Origin: Aquimarina mycalae
GTDB taxonomy: Bacteria; Bacteroidota; Bacteroidia; Flavobacteriales; Flavobacteriaceae
Length of the DNA stretch: 64,000 bases
Assembly: GCF_029906345.1 (NCBI RefSeq)
Contig: NZ_JARYGY010000009.1
Coordinates: forward strand, 158,145-222,144
Reading direction: 5' to 3'
The position numbers and the translations under genes were made by a program. Each line of letters starts with the position of its first letter. Position 1 is the stretch's first letter. The notes below the pieces were generated by a model. It was not told the origin of the DNA and ran no database searches. It saw nothing but the letters and a program-made list of their open reading frames with translations. Below are positions 27,109 through 34,505 of the stretch, piece by piece.

Positions 27109-28038
27109 ATGAATATCCAAAATGAAATTAATAAAACAGGAGGCTTTACCAATCTTGAACTTTTAGCTAAACAAGTAGTAGAAGGTTTTATTTCAGGAAT
27201 GCACAAAAGTCCTTTTCATGGATTTTCTGCAGAATTTGCAGAGCACAAAGTCTATAACAATGGTGAGAGTACTAAACACATCGATTGGAAACTCTATGCC
27301 AAAACAGATAAACTTTTTACAAAAAGATATGAAGAAGAAACTAATCTAAGATGTCATATTATCATTGACAACTCATCTTCTATGCACTATCCAAAGGTAC
27401 AAGAGCACCATCTGGGATCATTAAACAAAATTAGCTTTTCTGCACTGGCAACGGCATGTTTAATGAATATTCTAAAAAAACAAAGAGATGCTATTGGCCT
27501 TAGTATTTATAGTGATACATATGATTACTATACTCAGGAAAAAGGTAGTGAAAGACATCATCAGATGCTATTAAGTAAACTTAGTCAAATAGTTACCACT
27601 ACTACCAAATCCAAGAATACAGACACCTATACTTTTTTACATCAGATAGCAGAAAAAATTCATCGCAGATCGCTAATTTTCTTGTTTACTGATATGCTAC
27701 AAGCTACCTCAAGTCCAGAAAAATTGTTTGAAGCATTAAGACATCTTAAATATAATAAACACGAAGTAGTGCTCTTCCATACATTTGACAGTACTAAGGA
27801 ATTAAACTTTGATTTTAATAATCGCCCTACTCGATTTGTGGATGTAGAAACTGGTGAGCATGTAAATCTGTATGCGGACAATATCAAAGAAAATTACCAA
27901 AAAGCTGTTTCCTCTTATTTTTATGATCTTAAATTGAAATGTTCTCAATACAGAATAAAATATGTAGAAGCAGATATCACTAAAGATTTTGACAAAATTC
28001 TTACCACCTATTTAGTTGAAAGGCAGAAATTTGTATAA
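27109..28038 (+). CDS. DUF58 domain protein with vWA-like fold
   Basis: A 309-residue cytosolic protein. The DUF58 core (FHGFSAEFAEHKVYNNGESTKHIDWKLYAKTDKLFTKRYEEETNLRCHIIIDNSSSMHYP) is followed by a vWA-like metal site (DNSSSMHY, MIDAS type DxSxS) and FLFTDMLQ. DUF58 proteins usually work with MoxR AAA ATPases in chaperone-like or envelope tasks. No moxR gene lies beside it here. It is a monocistronic gene. Confidence 0.88.
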   Translation: MNIQNEINKTGGFTNLELLAKQVVEGFISGMHKSPFHGFSAEFAEHKVYNNGESTKHIDWKLYAKTDKLFTKRYEEETNLRCHIIIDNSSSMHYPKVQEHHLGSLNKISFSALATACLMNILKKQRDAIGLSIYSDTYDYYTQEKGSERHHQMLLSKLSQIVTTTTKSKNTDTYTFLHQIAEKIHRRSLIFLFTDMLQATSSPEKLFEALRHLKYNKHEVVLFHTFDSTKELNFDFNNRPTRFVDVETGEHVNLYADNIKENYQKAVSSYFYDLKLKCSQYRIKYVEADITKDFDKILTTYLVERQKFV

Positions 28039-28075
28039 AAGAATAAAAATTAAGTCAAAAAAAATCGAAAAAACA

Positions 28076-28106
28076 TTTGTGAGTATTAAAATGAGGTGTA
28101 TATTTG
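28076..28106 (+). promoter_or_regulatory. Promoter of tRNA-Asp
   Basis: TTTG (28076-28079), a 19-bp spacer and TATATTTG (28099-28106), a near-perfect Bacteroidota promoter ending 18 bp before the tRNA. Confidence 0.75.
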
Positions 28107-28124
28107 CATCCGCAATAAGGCAAT

Positions 28125-28198
28125 GGTCTGGTAGTTCAGTTGGTTAGAATACCTGCCTGTCACGCAGGGGGTCGCGGGTTCGAGTCCCGTCCAGACCG
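28125..28198 (+). tRNA. tRNA-Asp (GTC)
   Basis: A complete cloverleaf: acceptor GGTCTGG with CCAGACC, D arm GTTCAGTTGGTTAGAAT, anticodon stem CCTGC/GCAGG with loop CTGTCAC (anticodon GTC), T arm with GGTTCGAGTCCC, and discriminator G. The 3' CCA is not encoded. Confidence 0.98.
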
Positions 28199-28203
28199 CA
28201 AAA

Positions 28204-28244
28204 TTGCAAAAGCTTCAACTACCATTGAAGCTTTTTTTTGCAAT
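28204..28244 (+). terminator. Terminator after tRNA-Asp
   Basis: AAAGCTTCAA pairs with TTGAAGCTTT around a 6-nt loop, followed by a T-run; outer bases TTGCA/TGCAA add to the stem. Confidence 0.88.
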
Positions 28245-28261
28245 TAACAAAGTTGTGTTGT

Positions 28262-28335
28262 CCCACGCCTATTGCGTGGGTGGTTTAGTAGTAAACCGAT
28301 GAGAAGCTTTTCCTGAAAACGGAGAGGCTTTTTTT
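28262..28335 (+). ncRNA. Candidate structured RNA of three consecutive hairpins
   Basis: Directly after the tRNA-Asp terminator come three hairpins: CCCACGC/GCGTGGG (28262-28280), GGTTTA/TAAACC (28282-28297), and a 10-bp stem AAGCTTTTCC with GGAGAGGCTT (28304-28330) that uses two G-U pairs and ends in TTTTT. The G-U pairs suggest folding as RNA. No separate promoter is visible, so it may be read-through from tRNA-Asp. I do not recognise a known RNA family. Confidence 0.4.
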
Positions 28336-28567
28336 AATTTACATATATCCCTTCTTCAATACTGTATCCTTAATTATGAGATTACAAAACTCAGCAGCTA
28401 TTTGATCACCTCATTATACTTTTATTTCGACCACCAAATTATAAACCGCAAAAGGGATGTCCAAAATGATGTTATAACAGAATTGTAGTATTAAACCTAC
28501 AAATATTTACAAAAACCCTCCTAAATATGTTAAAATGCATTTTTTCATAGATAAAATACACAAAAAG

Positions 28568-28598
28568 TTTGGTTGTTACGATTTTTATTGTATCTTTA
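28568..28598 (+). promoter_or_regulatory. Promoter without a downstream protein gene
   Basis: TTTG (28568-28571), a 19-bp spacer and TATCTTTA (28591-28598). No coding frame follows on this strand; a terminator lies about 130 bp on. The 28336-28567 stretch before it is AT-rich and holds nothing I recognise. Confidence 0.55.
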
Positions 28599-28603
28599 CA
28601 AAG

Positions 28604-28735
28604 TGAAAATGAGTTAGTGCTTTCATTATCCCCAAGATGAAAGTTTTTATAAAAAGTGAGTTTTAATTTTAGAATAAGCCCCTAAATTAAGATGATTTGT
28701 GTGAAGAAAAAGAGCGTGGAGACGCTCTTTTTTGT
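28604..28735 (+). ncRNA. Candidate small RNA, about 130 nt
   Basis: Bounded by the promoter at 28568-28598 and the terminator at 28707-28735. Near its 5' end is a hairpin CTTTCAT/ATGAAAG (28620-28626 with 28637-28643) with the loop TATCCCCAAG. Only tiny reading frames exist (the longest noted is nine codons from 28637). Start and end are inferred from the promoter and terminator positions. Confidence 0.45.
28707..28735. terminator. Bidirectional intrinsic terminator
   Basis: AGAGCGT (28711-28717) pairs with ACGCTCT (28722-28728) around GGAG, flanked by A and T runs. It can end the candidate small RNA on + and the DUF456 gene on -. Confidence 0.85.
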
Positions 28736-28767
28736 TTAATGCTATTTTTAGGATCAACGAGATCATT

Positions 28768-29268
28768 TTAGAACAACTCTCCCCAATATTCCCATACTTT
28801 GTTTACATACAAAATAACAAAAGCGATAGACACGATAAACTTTACAAAGGTCCCTGCAAGAAAACCTAGAAAAGAACCAAAAGCCGCTTTTAAAGCCTTA
28901 GAAGCATCATTACTGTCTTTAATAAGCTCTCCGATAAAGGCCCCAGCAAAAGGACCAATAATAATTCCAAATGGACCTAAAAAAAGTAACCCTAAAATAA
29001 GTCCTACCGAACTACCGATCATTCCATACTTTGTTCCTCCGAAACGTTTTGTTCCCCATGCAGGAACAATATAATCAAGAATCCACACGAATACTGCAAT
29101 ACCCAAAGTAACTCCTAAAAACGTCCAATTTTGTGGGATAACTTTGGTAAAGTGTAAGATTAATAACCCGATCCAAGAAGTCATAGGGCCTGGTAATACT
29201 GGAAGAAAACTTCCTACAATACCCACAAGGCACAAAATAAAACCAATAATTACTAAAGCTATATCCAT
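28768..29268 (-). CDS. DUF456 family membrane protein
   Basis: A 166-residue protein with four to five transmembrane helices and the glycine-rich family pattern FLPVLPGPMTSWIGLLILHF, DYIVPAWGTKRFGGTKYGMIGSSVGLILGLLFLGPFGIIIGPFAGAFIGEL. This is DUF456, a small inner-membrane family of unknown role found widely in Bacteroidota. It is a single gene. Confidence 0.9.
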   Translation of the reverse strand: MDIALVIIGFILCLVGIVGSFLPVLPGPMTSWIGLLILHFTKVIPQNWTFLGVTLGIAVFVWILDYIVPAWGTKRFGGTKYGMIGSSVGLILGLLFLGPFGIIIGPFAGAFIGELIKDSNDASKALKAAFGSFLGFLAGTFVKFIVSIAFVILYVNKVWEYWGELF

Positions 29269-29353
29269 AATTACTTAATTAGACTACACTTATTGCATTT
29301 TGTTACTAATTCTACAATATTAGTTAACACTCGTTTTTAATCAAACTTTATTT

Positions 29354-29422
29354 TTTTAACTAAAAAGTTAGTTAAAACGAAAAAATGTTTATATTTGCTA
29401 TTCAACTAAATTCTTAGTTAAA
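29354..29422 (+). promoter_or_regulatory. Promoter with two BlaI-type operators
   Basis: The -7 element TATATTTG lies at 29390-29397, with TTA at 29368-29370 as a weak -33 (19-bp spacer). Two dyads share the core AACTAA-N4-TTAGTT: one at 29354-29377 with perfect 10-bp arms over the -33, and one at 29401-29422 just past the -7, with a single mismatch outside the core. Their centres are 46 bp apart. As the operon encodes a BlaI repressor, these are its probable operators. The 5' leader to the start at 29550 is about 145 nt. Confidence 0.72.
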
Positions 29423-29549
29423 AAATAAAATTGTCTAAGTAATAATATTGGGGTCGTCAATCTGAGTCTGTTTATCCTATATAAAATGATACTAATACAC
29501 AGACTCAGTATTGACTAAAACTCTGATAATTTTTAACCAAAAAAAAGAT

Positions 29550-31655
29550 ATGCTTCAATACATTATTCAAACCGTATTATTTCAGCTAATATTTTTATTA
29601 GCCTATGATTTGTTTCATAAAAAAGATACTTTTTTTACTGTTAATAGAGTATATCTTTTAATTAGTTCATTACTCTCAATGATACTACCATTACTTAAAG
29701 TAAAAACTATTCAGGAAACCATCCCGGATAACTATGTAATTGATTTACCTACTGTTTTTATTGGAGAACGTGCCATAAGTAATAATACCATAGAAGTTGC
29801 TAATTCAGCTTTAACCCCAACCTTAGACATCAATTGGTGGATAGTGCTTTATACAATTGGTGTTTCGGTTATGATATTTCTGTTTATTAGAAAAGCCTTA
29901 ATCATTCGATCTTTAAAGAAAAATTCTATCAAAGGGAGTATCAACAACTATCCAGTAAGAGTATTAAAGAACAGTAAAGATGCCTTTACTTTTTGGAACA
30001 CCATATACGTCGGAGATCAACTATCTGATACTGAAAAAAATCAAATTCTGGTTCATGAGATTGTACATCTTAAACAAAAACACACCCTAGATCTTATTTG
30101 GTTTGAGATCATTAAGATCTTTTTCTGGTTTAACCCTATGGTGTATATCTATCATTCCAGAATAGTCACTTTACACGAGTATATTTCTGATGCGTCTGCA
30201 ATCAAACTATTAGGAAAACAGGAATACTATGAACAATTACTTAATGCAAATTTTCAAACCAAAAATGTAAAGTTTGCTAATAACTTCTTCAATCATAAAT
30301 TACTTAAAAAAAGAATCATCATGCTTCAAAAAACGAAATCAAAAGCTAATGCTAAACTTAAATATTTAGCAATAGTTCCGTTATTGGCTATTATGGTAAC
30401 ATTTACTGCTTTTTCGCAGAAAGCAATATCTCTTGCCAACATTTCGAGTGAAAAAATCAAAGAAGAAATACAGGAATTAACCAATAAATTTTCTAAAGCA
30501 GAAGAAAACGCTAGAATTCTTCAGAAAGAAAAATTAGCTGCTAGTACTGAGGTTGATAATACCAATAATGAAGAAACGAATACCAAGGTGGTAGAAAAAA
30601 AGTCGAATCCAGCGGTTATACAGAAACCTACTTCTATTCAAACAACAAAAGATTCTTTATCTAAGTCAGATCAAAAAATTGTAAAGAAACTTCTTGAGAT
30701 CAAAGAAGATGTTATCAAAAACGGAAAAAGTTTTGCCAGCCGTGCTGTGTTATATTCTGAAGATCCAGGATCAAAAGGTAATGGAGGATACTATTTAGTA
30801 AATAAAGACGATCCTTTTCATGAGAGTTTCAAAAATGTTGTTTTCAGTCTTAAAGAAGGAGAGATATCTGATCCTTTTAGAACACCATTTGGATGGCACA
30901 TTCTAACAGTAGAAAAAATACAGTCAGAAGGAGTCGGTATTCGACATATTCTTATGCTTTTGGAACCAGAAGATGTTCCTTTTGCAGCAGTAGATAAAGT
31001 ACCGACTACCGAAAAATGTAAGGATCTTACAGATAAAGAGTTAATTAAAAAATGTGTATCTGATGAAATTAGTCAATTTGTAAATAGAAACTTTAATATC
31101 AAAATTGCAGAAGAAATTGGATTGTCAGGAATAAATAGAATTTACGTGCGATTTAAAATTAATACAGAAGGACAAATAGTAGATATCCAATCTCGTGCTC
31201 CTGCGCCAGAATTGGAATTAGAGGCCACAAGGGTAATAAAATTACTTCCTAAAATGAATCCTGGAGAGTCCAAAGGAGAAAAGGTTAATGTCTTGTATTC
31301 ATTACCTATCGTATTTAAAATAGCACCAAAGTCTAAAGAAACTATAGAAAAGGAACAAGCAAGTGTTACAGAAAATGAAGTCTTGACCGAATCTTTGTCT
31401 TTTATGACGGGCCATGAGGTGAAAAACGGATATTATCTGGTTACTAATATTTTTAAACGCAAGAACTATTTTGAAAGAGGAATGGCTAACCTAAAAAAGA
31501 AAAAGCTTGACCCTAAGTTTTTTAGAAACCCAAAAGACAGATACATTTATGTGTATTTAGAAAGATATGATACTCTAGAAGAAGCAAAAAAGATGTTGTT
31601 TTCTGATTTCGACAATCGATACAAAGGAGACATGTATATCCTTAAAATTCAATAA
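29550..31655 (+). CDS. BlaR1-like M56 metallopeptidase fused to parvulin, TonB-C and SPOR-like modules
   Basis: The start is placed at ATG 29550 (701 residues), which opens the first membrane helix; an upstream TTG would add 13 residues. Order: TM helices with the M56 zinc site HEIVHLKQKHTLD (His169, Glu170, His173), a fourth TM helix around residue 280, a coiled-coil linker, then a parvulin-type prolyl isomerase segment (about 370-480: SEDPGSKGNGGYYLVNKDDPFHESFKNVVFSLKEGEISDPFRTPFGWHIL), a TonB-C-like domain (about 500-590: RFKINTEGQIVDIQSRAP...VIKLLPKMNPG...YSLPIVFKI) and a SPOR-like end (YYLVTNIFKRKNYFERGM...YVYLERYDTLEEA). BlaR1 proteins sense envelope stress and trigger cleavage of BlaI. 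A BlaI gene follows 24 bp downstream. Confidence 0.85.
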   Translation: MLQYIIQTVLFQLIFLLAYDLFHKKDTFFTVNRVYLLISSLLSMILPLLKVKTIQETIPDNYVIDLPTVFIGERAISNNTIEVANSALTPTLDINWWIVLYTIGVSVMIFLFIRKALIIRSLKKNSIKGSINNYPVRVLKNSKDAFTFWNTIYVGDQLSDTEKNQILVHEIVHLKQKHTLDLIWFEIIKIFFWFNPMVYIYHSRIVTLHEYISDASAIKLLGKQEYYEQLLNANFQTKNVKFANNFFNHKLLKKRIIMLQKTKSKANAKLKYLAIVPLLAIMVTFTAFSQKAISLANISSEKIKEEIQELTNKFSKAEENARILQKEKLAASTEVDNTNNEETNTKVVEKKSNPAVIQKPTSIQTTKDSLSKSDQKIVKKLLEIKEDVIKNGKSFASRAVLYSEDPGSKGNGGYYLVNKDDPFHESFKNVVFSLKEGEISDPFRTPFGWHILTVEKIQSEGVGIRHILMLLEPEDVPFAAVDKVPTTEKCKDLTDKELIKKCVSDEISQFVNRNFNIKIAEEIGLSGINRIYVRFKINTEGQIVDIQSRAPAPELELEATRVIKLLPKMNPGESKGEKVNVLYSLPIVFKIAPKSKETIEKEQASVTENEVLTESLSFMTGHEVKNGYYLVTNIFKRKNYFERGMANLKKKKLDPKFFRNPKDRYIYVYLERYDTLEEAKKMLFSDFDNRYKGDMYILKIQ

Positions 31656-31679
31656 TCAAAGAAAATAATATTTAGACAA

Positions 31680-32051
31680 ATGAAACAACTCACCAAAGCA
31701 GAAGAAGAAGTAATGCAACTATTATGGGAGCTTGGAGAAGGTAATGTAGCCGCTATTATAGATAAAATGCCAGAACCAAAACCAGCCTACAATACAATTT
31801 CTACGATCATTCGAATTCTGGAAAACAAAGAATTTGTTTCTCATCGCAAACAAGGCAAAGGGTATGTATACTTTCCTCTAGTTAAAAAAGAGGAGTATAG
31901 TAATCAATCATTAAACAAATTAATGAACAACTACTTTAATGGATCTTTTAGGAATATGGTCTCCTTTTTTGTTAAGAAAAATGATATGAATATTGAAGAT
32001 TTGGAAACCATTCTTAAAGAGATTAACAAGAAAGATAATGGCAGCGTATAA
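31680..32051 (+). CDS. BlaI/MecI/CopY-family repressor
   Basis: A 123-residue winged-helix repressor (LTKAEEEVMQLLWELGEGNVAAIIDKMPEPKPAYNTISTIIRILENKEFVSHRKQGKGYVYFPLVKKEEY) with the usual C-terminal dimer helices. It should bind the two AACTAA-N4-TTAGTT dyads upstream of the operon and be inactivated through the BlaR1-like protein. The gene order here is sensor first and repressor second, the reverse of the second locus in this window. The next gene overlaps its end by 14 bp. Confidence 0.93.
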   Translation: MKQLTKAEEEVMQLLWELGEGNVAAIIDKMPEPKPAYNTISTIIRILENKEFVSHRKQGKGYVYFPLVKKEEYSNQSLNKLMNNYFNGSFRNMVSFFVKKNDMNIEDLETILKEINKKDNGSV

Positions 32052-33222
32052 TCCGATAAAATTCCATTTTTTAATAATTATTTTATTAGTTTTTATAGAA
32101 ACTGAAGCACAATCTTCAGCTTTAAAAACGGCAGATAATTTTTATGCACTTGGTAATTATTCGGAAGCGATTAAAAACTATGAAAAAATAATCCCGAAGG
32201 ATCAATATATATTCTTACAAATAGCAAAGGCTCATAAAGCAAAAGGCACCTATCTTAACGCATTAACATATTATGAAAAAGCTGTTATTAGTAATCCTTC
32301 TTTAAGCTCTGCAAAACTTGAATACGCTAAATTATTGATGACTACCAATAAGATTCAGAAAGCTGATAGTGTATATTCAGAATTGGTCCTGCAACATGAT
32401 AAAAATCCCAATTTTCAATATCGATTAGGGTTGGCAAAGAAAAAGCTTAAAGATTCTACCGCAATCACCTATTTTGAAGAAGCTTTTAGACTTGATAGTA
32501 CACACCAAAAAAGCTGTTTTGAAGTTGCTATGTATTATCTCAAAAAAAGAAAATACAACAAGGTTTTCGATACCGCAAATAAAGGATTGGCATCTTATCC
32601 CGAAAATCCCGAATTGATCAATGTTCTTGGTCAAAATTACCTCTTGAGACAATATTATGAAGAAGCAATTCCTTATTTTGAGAAATTAATCTCATTAGGA
32701 TATAGTAACGAATTTATACACGCTTCACTGGCCTTATGTTATCATAAAAACTACGATTATGAATTAGCGATTCCGCAATATCAAGAAGCGTTAAATTACA
32801 ATGATAAAATCCCTATTAGATATACGCGATTAGCAGAAGCTTATACAGCGGTCAAAAATTACGAAATGGCTTTAGATAGCTATAGAGCTGCAATAGCCTT
32901 AAAAGATCTACCAATAGAAGAAGATTTATTAAACATTGCGATGATGTACAGACACCAAAAGCAATGGGAGAAGGCAATACAGCAAGCAAAAGTTGCACTT
33001 AAAGAAAACCCTAATTATGCTAGAGCACAGTATCAATTAGCTGCATTTGCCGATGCATACTATAAAGATCCACAAGTCAAATTAGATTACTACAACGTAT
33101 TCATTAAGAAATTTGGTGAGGATACTAGTAAAAAGAATTATTTTAATTTCATTGTTAAAAGAAGAATCGCTCAACTTGAAGAAGAAATAGAAACCAGCAA
33201 AAAAAAAGCTGAAAAGAAATAA
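32038..33222 (+). CDS. Secreted TPR protein
   Basis: The start is set at ATG 32038 (394 residues), which gives a signal peptide (MAAYNPIKFHFLIIILLVFIETEAQ); an upstream ATG at 31993 would lie deeper inside blaI and precede the signal. The mature protein is a chain of about nine tetratricopeptide repeats (ALKTADNFYALGNYSEAIKNYEKI..., NALTYYEKAVISNPS..., ALDSYRAAIALKD...) with a charged coil at the end. It is a periplasmic or outer-membrane scaffold by inference. The 14-bp overlap with blaI shows it belongs to the BlaR/BlaI operon. Confidence 0.85.
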   Translation: MAAYNPIKFHFLIIILLVFIETEAQSSALKTADNFYALGNYSEAIKNYEKIIPKDQYIFLQIAKAHKAKGTYLNALTYYEKAVISNPSLSSAKLEYAKLLMTTNKIQKADSVYSELVLQHDKNPNFQYRLGLAKKKLKDSTAITYFEEAFRLDSTHQKSCFEVAMYYLKKRKYNKVFDTANKGLASYPENPELINVLGQNYLLRQYYEEAIPYFEKLISLGYSNEFIHASLALCYHKNYDYELAIPQYQEALNYNDKIPIRYTRLAEAYTAVKNYEMALDSYRAAIALKDLPIEEDLLNIAMMYRHQKQWEKAIQQAKVALKENPNYARAQYQLAAFADAYYKDPQVKLDYYNVFIKKFGEDTSKKNYFNFIVKRRIAQLEEEIETSKKKAEKK

Positions 33223-33355
33223 TATTTTTCAAAAACCCATTCTTTTTTTACAACAACACACAAATCATTATTCCATACGTTGTTTTGAATAAAAAACTTT
33301 AATTTTATACCCTCTGAAAATACATACTATATTTTTGCAGTGCATAAAATTATCT

Positions 33356-33835
33356 ATGATTAAGAAGATTTGTTATATATATGTTTTGATTTTCGCAACG
33401 TATTCTTGTGACAACATAGTTGTCAAAAAAGAGAGTAAGGAAACATTTATTGAAAAAAAATGGGCAGAAATTGACACTAATGACGTAGAACAACCTCCCT
33501 TATTTAAAGCATGCAAATTTGTATCAGAAGAAGAGCTAGAATCTTGCTTTAGAAATACAATTACACAACGAATTATGGGTCATTTATCAGATCAAACAAT
33601 CGTTGTAAATGAAGCTATCAATGATACTGTTTGGATTCCTTTAATCATTACTAACAAAGGTAAAATAACATTGGATAATTTTACTTTGCCCGAAATTATT
33701 ACTTCTCAAATTCCAGATTTCACATACTTAATAGAAGAAAGCATTGATAATCTCCCTAAAGTTGCACCTGCACATACGCGCGGTACTCCAGTAACTACGA
33801 GATATAAGCTACCTCTTGTAATTAGCATCGATTAG
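33356..33835 (+). CDS. Lipoprotein with TonB-C-like domain
   Basis: The start is set at ATG 33356 (159 residues) because a -7 match (TATTTTTG, 33330-33337) would place transcription start just before it, and because the resulting N-terminus is a lipoprotein signal (MIKKICYIYVLIFATYSC). The mature part ends with the pattern of the TonB C-terminal fold (IPLIITNKGKITLDNFTLPEI...SIDNLPKVAPAHTRGTPVTTRYKLPLVISI), also seen in the BlaR1-like protein upstream. The function is unknown. Confidence 0.7.
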   Translation: MIKKICYIYVLIFATYSCDNIVVKKESKETFIEKKWAEIDTNDVEQPPLFKACKFVSEEELESCFRNTITQRIMGHLSDQTIVVNEAINDTVWIPLIITNKGKITLDNFTLPEIITSQIPDFTYLIEESIDNLPKVAPAHTRGTPVTTRYKLPLVISID

Positions 33836-33885
33836 AACATATTTCTTGTCGTTAATTGTTTAGTTTTGTAAAAACTCATGGGTAA

Positions 33886-34443
33886 TTGGAAAACGAAAAA
33901 ATAATATTAGGTATTGACCCAGGAACCACAATTATGGGGTTTGGATTGATAAAAGTAGTTAAGAAAAAAATGTCCTTTCTACAACTTAATGAGTTGCAGT
34001 TGGGTAAATATGACGATCATTACCTAAAGCTTAAATTAATTTTTGAGAGAACCGTAGAACTGATAGACACCTACCATCCAGATGAAATTGCAATAGAAGC
34101 GCCATTTTTTGGTAAAAATGTACAATCTATGCTTAAACTTGGTCGCGCTCAAGGAGTGGCTATGGCTGCTGGATTAAGCAGAGAAGTTCCTATTACAGAG
34201 TATTCTCCAAAAAAAATAAAAATGGCCATTACTGGTAATGGTAATGCTAGTAAAGAGCAGGTAGCAAAAATGCTACAAAATCTTTTACAACTAAAAACAT
34301 TACCGAAAAACTTAGATTCTACAGATGGATTAGCAGCAGCTGTTTGCCATTTCTACAATATGGGTCGAGCAGATATTGTTGGTAAAAGTTACACGGGTTG
34401 GGCAGCTTTTGTAAAGCAAAATGAAAAACGTGTAAAAAAGTAA
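33886..34443 (+). CDS. ruvC: Holliday junction endonuclease RuvC
   Basis: A 185-residue resolvase with the four acidic catalytic residues in order: GIDPGT (Asp11), AIEAPFFG (Glu) and the C-terminal STDGLAAAVCH (Asp, His). It cuts Holliday junctions with RuvAB. The start is TTG at 33886, in keeping with the family N-terminus just before IILGIDPGT; the nearby ATG at 33878 is out of frame. TAGTTTTG at 33861-33868 is a possible -7. It leads a long run of closely spaced + strand genes. Confidence 0.95.
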   Translation: MENEKIILGIDPGTTIMGFGLIKVVKKKMSFLQLNELQLGKYDDHYLKLKLIFERTVELIDTYHPDEIAIEAPFFGKNVQSMLKLGRAQGVAMAAGLSREVPITEYSPKKIKMAITGNGNASKEQVAKMLQNLLQLKTLPKNLDSTDGLAAAVCHFYNMGRADIVGKSYTGWAAFVKQNEKRVKK

Positions 34444-34505
34444 TTATTAATTATGATGTATGGTTCTTAGAATTAATAGCATACATCCAAACTCTAAAAC
34501 CTAAA

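Noticed and set aside
28262..28335. A second tRNA or degenerate tRNA after tRNA-Asp
   Set aside because: The hairpins do not form a cloverleaf and have no T-arm sequence.
33878..33880. ATG as start of ruvC
   Set aside because: It is not in frame with the RuvC protein; the TTG at 33886 gives the family N-terminus.
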